A stretch of 64,000 bases of DNA from Youngiibacter fragilis 232.1 (GTDB lineage Bacteria; Bacillota; Clostridia; Clostridiales; Clostridiaceae). The position numbers and the translations under genes were made by a program. Within the stretch, counting starts at the first letter, position 1; each line of letters opens with the position of its first letter. Shown in pieces: positions 1 through 6,432 of the stretch. The notes under the pieces were generated by a model, which searched no databases, had not been told where the DNA came from, and worked only from the letters and a program-made list of their open reading frames with translations. The DNA lies in assembly GCF_000495435.3 (NCBI RefSeq), contig NZ_AXUN02000172.1:41946-105945 (forward strand), in the 5' to 3' direction.

Positions 1-647
1 GCAGGCTTGAAGGGCTGCTGAGGGACCCTGAGAAGAAGATAATCGACAAGTATGAGTACATCGAGCCTGCAATCAGGGAGACCAGGAGGATGGGCAAGAT
101 GGTATCCAACCTGATGGTCCTGACCAGGGCAGATGCCGGAGAAGCATTGGGGGAGGTTGAGCGGTTCAACCTGACTGTCCTCGGGGAGGAGATCTCTGAA
201 ATATACAGGGAGTTCGCCTCGATACAGGAAAAGCCATTCAGGTACGTGTCAGGCGGGGATGTGTTCATCACCGCAAACAGGGAGAAGCTTCACCAGCTGC
301 TCATAATACTACTTGATAATGCGCTTAAGTATACAGGGACAGGGGAAGCCCTTGAGCTTGTCATTGAAAGCCAGAAGGACAAGGCTATTATAAAGGTTGC
401 GGATGAAGGTATAGGAATCAAGGAGGAGAACCTGGAGAACGTGTTCCTGAGGTTCTTCAGGGAAGACAAGGCAAGGGCCAGGACAACAGGCGGCACTGGA
501 CTTGGATTATCAATCGCCAGGTGGATCACCGAATGTCACGGGGGCACTATAAAGGCATACAGGAACAAGACAAAAGGAACCGTCATTGAAGTGGTGCTCC
601 CCAGGGAGAATCACCAGAGACCAAAGAAGGAAATAGCCAGGGTATAA
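1..647 (+). CDS. Sensor histidine kinase, C-terminal part (5' end outside window)
   Basis: The reading frame is open from base 3 to the TAA at 645-647, so the gene begins before the window; an internal ATG at 90 is not the true start. The visible part starts in the second helix of the HisKA dimerisation domain and runs into a HATPase_c domain. The N box (LLDNALKYT), the G1 box (DEGIGI), a phenylalanine-rich F box (RFFRED) and the G2 box (GGTGLGLSIA) are all present, so ATP binding looks intact. The phospho-accepting histidine lies upstream of the window. The enzyme would autophosphorylate and pass phosphate to a response regulator, probably encoded just upstream. Signal and sensor domain are unknown. 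Confidence 0.93.
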   Translation, partial: RLEGLLRDPEKKIIDKYEYIEPAIRETRRMGKMVSNLMVLTRADAGEALGEVERFNLTVLGEEISEIYREFASIQEKPFRYVSGGDVFITANREKLHQLLIILLDNALKYTGTGEALELVIESQKDKAIIKVADEGIGIKEENLENVFLRFFREDKARARTTGGTGLGLSIARWITECHGGTIKAYRNKTKGTVIEVVLPRENHQRPKKEIARV

Positions 648-649
648 GA

Positions 650-689
650 AAAGCAGCTATCCAGATTTATCAACCTGGGTCGCTGCTTT
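650..689. terminator. Hairpin between convergent genes (probable terminator)
   Basis: AAAGCAGC at 650-657 pairs with GCTGCTTT at 682-689, with an inner CCAG/CTGG pair. It lies between the convergent kinase and FNR-like genes and could serve both strands; the T tract is short. Confidence 0.5.
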
Positions 690-694
690 GGATT

Positions 695-1399
695 TTATAG
701 CATGTCTTCAAGGGCTTCCCGGTCAAGGATTGTAATGCCTCTCTGACCTTCAAGCCTTATTATACCTGAATCCTGCAATGTAGTTAGCCTTCTTGACAGC
801 GTTTCCTGGGACGTGCCGATAAGGTTTGACAGGATTCCCTTGCTGTATCTCAGGGTGATTTCGTTAGAGCCAGTCCTGTCTGATTCGTCGAGGATGTACT
901 TTGCAAGTCTCTGTCCTGCATCATATAAGCCTATGGATTCCACAAGGTCCAGGGCTTCCAGGTTCTTCTTCGCATATTTCTCAAGGAACTTCAGACCCAT
1001 TTCAGGATGAAGAAGGATAAGTGCCTTGAGGTCATCACCACGTATCATGCAGAGTGCGGTGTTCCTCATCGCCTCAGCATAGTTCTTCAACGTCTCGTTG
1101 CCGAAAAGGGAATGCTCGCCGAGGAAGTCTCCCTCCTTCAGAATATGGAGGATCTGTTCCTTGCCGGCAGATGAGAACTTGGAGATCTTCACTTCGCCAT
1201 GGTTTATGATATAGAGATTGCTGCCATCTTCCCCCGGAGAAAATATGACTTCGCCCTTTCTGTAGAACTTATGGATGCTCTTTGAAAGGACCATGCTTTT
1301 TTCTTCAGGTGAAAGAAAATCGAATATGGAGATCCTGTCCACACAGGTTCCGCCCTTGTCGCCGCAGACACGGCATGTCTTGCTTCCTTCGAGTAACAT
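695..1399 (-). CDS. FNR-like Crp/Fnr-family regulator with N-terminal Cys cluster
   Basis: A 234-residue Crp/Fnr-family transcription factor. Residues about 25-140 form the cyclic-nucleotide-binding-like beta roll, followed by the long dimer helix and a C-terminal winged helix. Cysteines sit at 9, 12 and 19, with another at 117. That arrangement closely resembles the four [4Fe-4S] ligands of E. coli FNR (three N-terminal, one near residue 122). The recognition helix carries ETLSR, matching the E..SR contact residues of FNR-type proteins. I infer an oxygen- or redox-sensing regulator. The start has a clear AAGGAGG site (about 1409-1415). It is monocistronic, insulated by the terminator at 1423-1447. 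A non-cluster Crp paralogue role is possible if the cysteines do not bind iron. Confidence 0.88.
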   Translation of the reverse strand: MLLEGSKTCRVCGDKGGTCVDRISIFDFLSPEEKSMVLSKSIHKFYRKGEVIFSPGEDGSNLYIINHGEVKISKFSSAGKEQILHILKEGDFLGEHSLFGNETLKNYAEAMRNTALCMIRGDDLKALILLHPEMGLKFLEKYAKKNLEALDLVESIGLYDAGQRLAKYILDESDRTGSNEITLRYSKGILSNLIGTSQETLSRRLTTLQDSGIIRLEGQRGITILDREALEDML

Positions 1400-1422
1400 G
1401 GATCCTAACCTCCTTTTCTAAG

Positions 1423-1447
1423 AAAAAAATCAGGATGACTCCTGATT
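1423..1447 (-). terminator. Rho-independent terminator
   Basis: On the minus strand ATCAGGA pairs with TCCTGAT (1430-1447) and is followed by a seven-T run (A run at 1423-1429). It ends the two small genes that lie upstream in the minus direction. Confidence 0.85.
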
Positions 1448-1453
1448 CATAGA

Positions 1454-1636
1454 CTAGATTATACCTTCATCCTTAAGAAGCTGTTCCAGGTTAACCACTT
1501 TGTCGAAGAGGCTCTTGAACTTCTCCCTTATAAGGTCTTCCATTGGGTCTTCCTTCAGGCTCTCTTCCATACCTTCCACTTCGTTGAGCGCTTCCTCGAT
1601 ATCCTTGTTTATGGCATCAATCAATTCCTGTTTCAT
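1454..1636 (-). CDS. Small acidic helical hypothetical protein
   Basis: A 60-residue, strongly charged (Glu/Lys/Asp) protein predicted to be all-helical by composition and heptad-like spacing of Leu, Ile and Val. There are no cysteines, signal peptide or membrane segment. The ATG has an AAGGAG site about 6 nt upstream and the gene follows the zinc-ribbon gene by 9 nt, so the two are co-transcribed and end at the same terminator. I do not recognise a family; a small binding partner or regulator of the zinc-ribbon protein is conceivable. Confidence 0.7.
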   Translation of the reverse strand: MKQELIDAINKDIEEALNEVEGMEESLKEDPMEDLIREKFKSLFDKVVNLEQLLKDEGII

Positions 1637-1645
1637 AGCTACTCC

Positions 1646-1894
1646 TTAATTAAGTTCTTCTTTTGAAGTCTGTGATTCCGGATCGGCCTGGCTGACGAAC
1701 GGGGCCCTGAAGAGGAACTCCCTCTCATTGCCGCAGTTCTCGCAGACACAGGTTGTGACATTGCTGGCGTGACCATTGTTGAAGGTCAGCCCAACTGATT
1801 CTGTTATGTATTCTCCGCCGCATATTTCGCAGGGGGTGTTGTTTATTATGATATATTCGCTCTCGACGAATTTCATTACTTCATTAAGTATCAA
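1646..1894 (-). CDS. Zinc-ribbon protein (YgiT-like)
   Basis: An 82-residue protein with two CxxC pairs (CEIC and CENC) separated by a beta-rich stretch containing a conserved-looking NNGHASNVTT segment. The arrangement is that of a single treble-clef or zinc-ribbon domain, as in YgiT/MqsA N-terminal type domains, although no C-terminal DNA-binding domain is present. The start codon is TTG at 1892-1894, chosen for the GGGAGG site 5-8 nt upstream. It heads a two-gene minus-strand unit with the small helical protein. The toxin partner expected for an MqsA-type antitoxin is not evident, so that role is not claimed. Confidence 0.68.
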   Translation of the reverse strand: MILNEVMKFVESEYIIINNTPCEICGGEYITESVGLTFNNGHASNVTTCVCENCGNEREFLFRAPFVSQADPESQTSKEELN

Positions 1895-1927
1895 ATTGTT
1901 TCCTCCCGGGAATTGAATTTCTTATAC

Positions 1928-1956
1928 ATGTTATCACTAAGGACTTTCATTTGCAA
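1928..1956 (-). promoter_or_regulatory. Probable sigma-A promoter of the zinc-ribbon gene
   Basis: Minus strand: TTGCAA (1951-1956), 17-bp spacer, TAACAT (1928-1933), then 34 bp to the TTG start. Confidence 0.5.
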
Positions 1957-2067
1957 TAAGGGAATTCGGGGCAAAAAGGGCAAAGCAATAAATAATTAGG
2001 CTGTTAAGTGGAGAAAAATAACCACTTGTCATATAATGAAGATAGTATCTTTATCAAGGCGGAGCAA

Positions 2068-2805
2068 ATGATGGAAGAAAAGACATTCAGTTCTTTCGAG
2101 GTCATCAGTGAAAATGTAATAATCAAGAGGATAGACAAGTCTCTTCTGTCTTACGGGGAGATAAGGATACCCAACTATCTGAGGGATTTCTTCTATTTCC
2201 ATGAAATGGAGAAGCACGACAGGTGGGATATAAGGATATCTTACAACCAGGATGATTATTACGGCGTCCTTTACCTGGACGACTATAAGAAGCTAAGAGG
2301 CAAGCTCAGGTGGGGGAAGGACCTTACCCGTGAGCTTGGCAACGCTGCGGCCAAATATATATTCGACAGGTACGATGGAACCCATGGTGAAGAGTCTGTG
2401 CCGCTGCTGAGGCTGAAGAAGCTTTCAAGGACGGAATTCATAGCTGAAGTGCTGTTCCCGCAGGAAATAATGGCCTGCAGGAAGCGGGGTCCTTTTGAGA
2501 GACCGGATGAAAGGTTCGAGAACGACCCTGAGACAAGGCTTGAGGTGCTCAAGGTGCATGGCCTGGATTGCTGGATCTGCGGATTCAACTATGAAAGCTC
2601 ATACGGGGAGCTGGGAAAAGGTTTGATACAGGTGCATTACAAGGGAAAAGACGCGGAATCGGAGATTAGCCTGACTGATGACTTCATACCACTATGCGGC
2701 AACTGCCATGCGATGGTCCACATGATGGAGGATTCAGGAGCTGGTATCAAGGAGCTCAGGGATTACGTGAGGTTCAGGCAGGAGATAAGGAAAACAAAGA
2801 AATAA
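2068..2805 (+). CDS. HNH endonuclease domain protein
   Basis: About 245 residues. The C-terminal 75 residues carry an HNH/McrA-type signature: CWIC, then a VHY strand, then an aspartate, then PLCGNCHAMVH. This gives the two zinc-binding CxxC pairs and catalytic-type histidines. The N-terminal 170 residues are not recognised and may be a specificity or DNA-binding region. The frame is open back to a GTG at 2008, but the ATG at 2068 (or 2071) has the better ribosome binding site (AAGGCGGAG at 2056-2064). McrA-like HNH proteins often cleave modified or foreign DNA. The gene has its own terminator, so it is separate from the peptidase operon that follows, but the proximity hints at a defence neighbourhood. 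Confidence 0.82.
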   Translation: MMEEKTFSSFEVISENVIIKRIDKSLLSYGEIRIPNYLRDFFYFHEMEKHDRWDIRISYNQDDYYGVLYLDDYKKLRGKLRWGKDLTRELGNAAAKYIFDRYDGTHGEESVPLLRLKKLSRTEFIAEVLFPQEIMACRKRGPFERPDERFENDPETRLEVLKVHGLDCWICGFNYESSYGELGKGLIQVHYKGKDAESEISLTDDFIPLCGNCHAMVHMMEDSGAGIKELRDYVRFRQEIRKTKK

Positions 2806-2808
2806 GAC

Positions 2809-2829
2809 TGGCGGCGAAAGCCGCCATTT
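2809..2829 (+). terminator. Terminator after HNH gene
   Basis: Stem TGGCGGC/GCCGCCA closed by a GAAA tetraloop (2809-2826), followed by a short T tract. Confidence 0.75.
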
Positions 2830-2857
2830 GCATTCCAAACTTTACCTGAACAAGTCA

Positions 2858-2874
2858 GAAAATTCACAATTTTC
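2858..2874. promoter_or_regulatory. Palindrome (candidate operator) abutting the peptidase-operon promoter
   Basis: Perfect 7-3-7 inverted repeat GAAAATT-CAC-AATTTTC ending 3 bp before the -35 element of the 12-gene operon. A repressor or activator site is inferred from position and symmetry only. Confidence 0.5.
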
Positions 2875-2877
2875 AGG

Positions 2878-2906
2878 TTGACTAACCTTGAGCCTGGTAA
2901 TATCAT
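2878..2906 (+). promoter_or_regulatory. Sigma-A promoter of the 12-gene peptidase operon
   Basis: TTGACT (2878-2883), exactly 17 bp, TATCAT (2901-2906). Transcription would begin near 2913, leaving a leader of about 200 nt before the first start codon. Confidence 0.72.
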
Positions 2907-3013
2907 TTTAGTAAGATATGAATAAGTGAGGATTATGATACAAGGCGAGTTGTACCGTAACCACATGGAATGCGAGTTTCCGAAAAATCGGGAGAATTGC
3001 GCATTACGTCCAT

Positions 3014-3090
3014 GGGGTGCGGCAGGCGCCTTTTTTTGTGTCCAATTTAAGGCGCCGGAGCTCTTTTAGAAGGTTTCCAGGCGCTTTTCT
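3014..3090 (+). promoter_or_regulatory. Leader RNA with mutually exclusive hairpins (putative attenuator)
   Basis: Three copies of an (A)GGCGC arm lie 26-29 nt apart. GGTGC at about 3016-3020 can pair with GCGCC at 3026-3030, followed by a seven-T run, which is a terminator shape. The same arm plus TT (GGCGCCTT) is also perfectly complementary to AAGGCGCC at 3049-3056, which would disrupt the terminator. A third pairing, GCGCC (3052-3056) with GGCGC (3080-3084), is followed by TTTTCT. The 5-GC and 8-bp pairings cannot form together. This looks like transcription attenuation of the operon; the ligand or factor is unknown. Confidence 0.5.
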
Positions 3091-3111
3091 ACTAGAAAGG
3101 AGGGTTTTCAA

Positions 3112-3903
3112 ATGGCAAAGATGGCAGTGTGCGTAGGAATAAACGATTATCCGGGTTCTTCCAACGACCTTAAGGGCTGCATCAACGACGCGAAGGCATG
3201 GGCGGAGCTCCTGGAAAACCACTTCGGTTTTGAAAAGGGAAGCATAACCATTCTTACGAATGCGAAGGCTACTAAAGCACGTGTACTTGAGGCTGTTGGG
3301 AAGATGGTAGAGGCTGCGGTGTCCGGAGATGTTGTAGTGTTCACCAATTCATCCCATGGGACATATATTGAAGACACATCAGGTGATGAGGAGGCATATG
3401 ATGAGGCGATGTGTCCGTATGACTGCAGCGAAAACCTTATACTTGACGATGAGCTGAGGGAGATGTTCTCCAAAGTGAAAAGAGGAGTCCACTTGACTGT
3501 AATATCAGACTCCTGCCATTCCGGATCGGTGACAAGGCTCATGGAAGGCAAGGAATACAGGAAGCCAAGGTTCCTAAGCCCTGACAGGATAGGAAAGGCG
3601 ACAATCGGGAACATATACAAGGCAAAGTCAAGCAGGAAGTCAAAGCATCCGCAGTCAGGCATGAAGGATGTTCTGCTTTCCGGATGCACAAGTGATGAAT
3701 ACTCCTATGACGCAAGTATCGGAGGGAAATATCATGGAGCGATGACCTACTATGCCCTGGAAGCGATCGCTGAGTCGGGATACAATCTGACCTACAGAGA
3801 GCTTCACAAGCTTCTTCTCGGGAAAATCAGGGAAGCAGGGTACCCTCAGACACCACAGCTTGAAGGGAAGAAGGCTAACAAGGGAAGGAAGGTCTTCGAA
3901 TGA
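3112..3903 (+). CDS. Metacaspase-like peptidase (clan CD, family C14)
   Basis: A 263-residue protein consisting of a single caspase fold. It opens with a hydrophobic strand and GINDYPG..NDLKGCINDA, typical of bacterial caspase homologues. The catalytic dyad is His82 (in SSHGTY) and Cys135 (in SDSCHSG, the metacaspase-style motif). A p20/p10-like junction around residues 170-186 is rich in Lys, Arg and Ser and could be a self-cleavage site, because metacaspases cut after basic residues. There is no signal peptide or membrane helix, so it acts in the cytoplasm. It is the first gene of the operon, with AAAGGAGG 8 nt before the ATG, and its stop overlaps the CHAT start (ATGA), implying coupled translation and probably a stoichiometric or activating partnership. 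Confidence 0.92.
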   Translation: MAKMAVCVGINDYPGSSNDLKGCINDAKAWAELLENHFGFEKGSITILTNAKATKARVLEAVGKMVEAAVSGDVVVFTNSSHGTYIEDTSGDEEAYDEAMCPYDCSENLILDDELREMFSKVKRGVHLTVISDSCHSGSVTRLMEGKEYRKPRFLSPDRIGKATIGNIYKAKSSRKSKHPQSGMKDVLLSGCTSDEYSYDASIGGKYHGAMTYYALEAIAESGYNLTYRELHKLLLGKIREAGYPQTPQLEGKKANKGRKVFE

Positions 3904-5048
3904 TGTTCGGGGGATATTCAAAGGGTGGACTTTCGCTTCCAACAGTTGTCCACATATCGATATCGAGGTTCCTGAAAAGCCTTCCGAAGAAAGGCGAGCC
4001 ACTTCAGTTCCTGGTGTCAATGCATGTCGAGGGGACAGGTGTCACATGGCAGAAGAATGTAACGGTCGATCCCGCAGATGAGAAGAGGATGCTCGGGCTT
4101 ACTCAGGACCTCTACCTCTGGAGCGTTAATCAGGGCTTCAGGAAGGAGGAGGCAGAGAAGAAGCTCCATGAGCTTGGAGGAGTACTCCATAAGGCATTCA
4201 TCGGAAGTGATGGAGAGGATTTTCTTAAGATGCACGATCCGACGACACTGCTTCTTAATGTTGACGAGACCATCATGAACCTTCCCTGGGAGCTTATAGG
4301 AAAGCACAGACCCCTTGCATTGAGGCTTCCGTTCGGAAGGCTTGTAACCACAAGGATACTTCCTGAAAAAGAAAGGGATGCTCTTTCTAAAGACAGTACA
4401 CTTAAGATCCTTGCAATAGGAAACCCTACTGGTGACCTGTATGGAGGCATCAGGGAAATAGAATCGATAAGGGAGCTTGAAGGTGAATATGCAGGCTACC
4501 GTATCGAGGTAAGGACTCTGACCGGTGAGGAAGCAACCAAGCAGGCATTCCTTGACCTGGCAAGGACAGGTGAATTCGACATCATACACTTCGCCGGACA
4601 TGGAGATTTCAAAGAATCAAGTCCCAAGATGAGCGGTATAAGGTTCGCTGATGGAGTGTTCACAGCGGCTGAGGTTGCTTTCATCGGATGGAAGTCACCG
4701 CCATATATAGTATTCAACAGCTCCTGCGAATCAGGACGGTCAGGCGGGGGGAAGCGGCTGATATCCCGAAAGGGCTCAGGCAACGGAATGGCGGCTGCCT
4801 TCATAGCAGCAGGAGTATCAGGCTATGCAGGCTATTTCTATCCTGTTACAGATACGGGTGCAGCCCTTATGACGACAAGATTCTACAGGGCCATGCTGGA
4901 GCTGAAGAACATCGGGCTGGCCTTCATGGAGGCAAGGGAAACTGCAGTCTTCGAGCTCGAAGGGACCATGGACCTCGCAGGCTATTCCGCCATATTCTAC
5001 GGTGATGCGGCAACAGGGAAGAGGAGAGACGTGTACACAAAGGCATGA
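3900..5048 (+). CDS. CHAT-domain peptidase
   Basis: A 382-residue protein with a C-terminal CHAT (caspase-HetF-associated-with-TPR) domain over about residues 115-370. The His-Cys pair is His234 in FAGHGDF and Cys276 in FNSSCESG, the two signature motifs of the family. The N-terminal 110 residues form a beta-rich region resembling the beta-sandwich-like segment that precedes many CHAT domains; no TPR is fused to it. Known CHAT proteins are cysteine proteases activated by partners, such as separases and the TPR-CHAT of type III-E CRISPR. There is no CRISPR element here. Free TPR proteins are encoded at the end of this operon and could serve as its regulatory partners. It overlaps both neighbours by 4 bp. 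Confidence 0.9.
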   Translation: MMFGGYSKGGLSLPTVVHISISRFLKSLPKKGEPLQFLVSMHVEGTGVTWQKNVTVDPADEKRMLGLTQDLYLWSVNQGFRKEEAEKKLHELGGVLHKAFIGSDGEDFLKMHDPTTLLLNVDETIMNLPWELIGKHRPLALRLPFGRLVTTRILPEKERDALSKDSTLKILAIGNPTGDLYGGIREIESIRELEGEYAGYRIEVRTLTGEEATKQAFLDLARTGEFDIIHFAGHGDFKESSPKMSGIRFADGVFTAAEVAFIGWKSPPYIVFNSSCESGRSGGGKRLISRKGSGNGMAAAFIAAGVSGYAGYFYPVTDTGAALMTTRFYRAMLELKNIGLAFMEARETAVFELEGTMDLAGYSAIFYGDAATGKRRDVYTKA

Positions 5049-5062
5049 AAGGAGATAGAGGG

Positions 5063-6403
5063 ATGGCAAAAGGTACAGTTATAGATGTGCACTGTCATCT
5101 GTTTGGCGCGAAGTTTGCTGTGATGGAGCTTGCTTACGCGACCTGGGCGGTCATCAGGAAGGAGTATCCATACGGCATAAGGCCAAGAGGGGTTTTCGAG
5201 CCGCTGAAGCTGCTAGCCAGGGTCCAGGGCGTGGCAGACCTTGCTGCCTATGCTGCGAGGCTCATCACGGTGGCAACAGGAGATGAGAATACAAACTACG
5301 GGCTGCAGATTGAATCCTTCAGGAAAAGCCTGCTTGGAAAGAAGGAGCTTATAGTAGTACCACTTATGATGGATGTGTATTTTGCGCTTCATGACAACAA
5401 GAGGTTTTCGGGAGCAAAGGGAAGTGCGGTTAAGGGATTTGAGGTCGGTCCTCTGGAGATGGAAGAGTTCAACCTGCACCTGGAAAATGTGAAGAGGCTT
5501 GTCGAGAAGGAGAAGGCAAAGATTGCAGTCGCAAGGGGTGATTCAGTCAGGAGAGGAGCCGATGAGGCAATAGAGAGGACATTCAAGGATGTAAGGAAGG
5601 AATTCCTTAAGGGAAGCGCCAGAGGATCCGGCAAAGGATATGAAGGTATTTTGATGACACCGGGCTACAGGTACCAGCTTGAGGAGCTGGAAGCCCTTGC
5701 AAGGGACAATGAAGGAAGAGTATATCCGTTCCTTGCTGTTGACCCGAGGAGGGAGGGCTTCATGGAACTGGTAGGGATGAAGATTGCAGAGGGAAACGGA
5801 CCGTTCAGAGGGATAAAGCTGTATCCGCCCCTTGGTTATCTGCCGTCACATGAGGCGCTTAAGGAGCTTTACGGATATTGTGAAAAATTCAAGATTCCAG
5901 TGACTGTGCACTGCTCGCTTGGGGGAATGCAGAATTTCAGGAAGATCAATAGGGTGACAGGATGGGACAGGAAGGCTGAGGATGTGGATTTCAAGGCTAT
6001 GGGTACGACGAAGAGCGGGTTTTATGCGGATCCGGAGACCTGGGAGGCAGTACTTGATCTGTTCCCCGAACTGAAGCTGAACCTTGGTCACTTCGGAGGT
6101 CCGGGTACAGGTACAGAAGGTTCTTTGAACAAGGAGTGGGTAACGACCATAAGAAGGCTCATGGGGGAATTTCCTAATGTGTATGCTGACATAGGCTACG
6201 TATCGGACATGGACAGGGCGGCTGAAACATTGGAGCTTATTGAAGCGGATTCACTGCTTAAGGAACGTGTGATGTTCGGGACGGATTATGTGATGGTGAT
6301 GATGGACCTGAACCTCGGCGGACTTGACAAGTATTTCAACAGCTACTACGGGCTTGATCCAGAGCTTCTTTCCGGAAATGCGCGGCGATTCCTGGGTATC
6401 TGA
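5063..6403 (+). CDS. Metal-dependent amidohydrolase family protein
   Basis: About 446 residues from the ATG at 5063. An in-frame ATG at 5045 overlaps the CHAT stop, but AAAGGAG at 5048-5054 sits inside that extension and fits the 5063 start. Motifs of a TIM-barrel metal hydrolase (Amidohydro_2 type) are visible in order: DVHCHL near the N terminus (HxH), RGIKLYPPLGY, VTVHCS, LNLGHFGGPG and FGTDYV with the C-terminal metal-binding aspartate. The substrate is unknown. Residues about 85-190 form an insertion rich in charged helix. A small-molecule hydrolase among peptidases is odd and may make or remove a signal or modify a product. Confidence 0.82.
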   Translation: MAKGTVIDVHCHLFGAKFAVMELAYATWAVIRKEYPYGIRPRGVFEPLKLLARVQGVADLAAYAARLITVATGDENTNYGLQIESFRKSLLGKKELIVVPLMMDVYFALHDNKRFSGAKGSAVKGFEVGPLEMEEFNLHLENVKRLVEKEKAKIAVARGDSVRRGADEAIERTFKDVRKEFLKGSARGSGKGYEGILMTPGYRYQLEELEALARDNEGRVYPFLAVDPRREGFMELVGMKIAEGNGPFRGIKLYPPLGYLPSHEALKELYGYCEKFKIPVTVHCSLGGMQNFRKINRVTGWDRKAEDVDFKAMGTTKSGFYADPETWEAVLDLFPELKLNLGHFGGPGTGTEGSLNKEWVTTIRRLMGEFPNVYADIGYVSDMDRAAETLELIEADSLLKERVMFGTDYVMVMMDLNLGGLDKYFNSYYGLDPELLSGNARRFLGI

Positions 6404-6432
6404 CAACACTAAGGACAAAAGGAGGAATAAGA

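Noticed and set aside
2008..2067. GTG start giving 20 extra residues for the HNH protein
   Set aside because: No ribosome binding site, whereas the ATG at 2068 follows AAGGCGGAG.
3112..5048. Type III-E CRISPR (Craspase) TPR-CHAT relationship
   Set aside because: No repeat-spacer array, no Cas7-11-like protein and no TPR fused to the CHAT protein.
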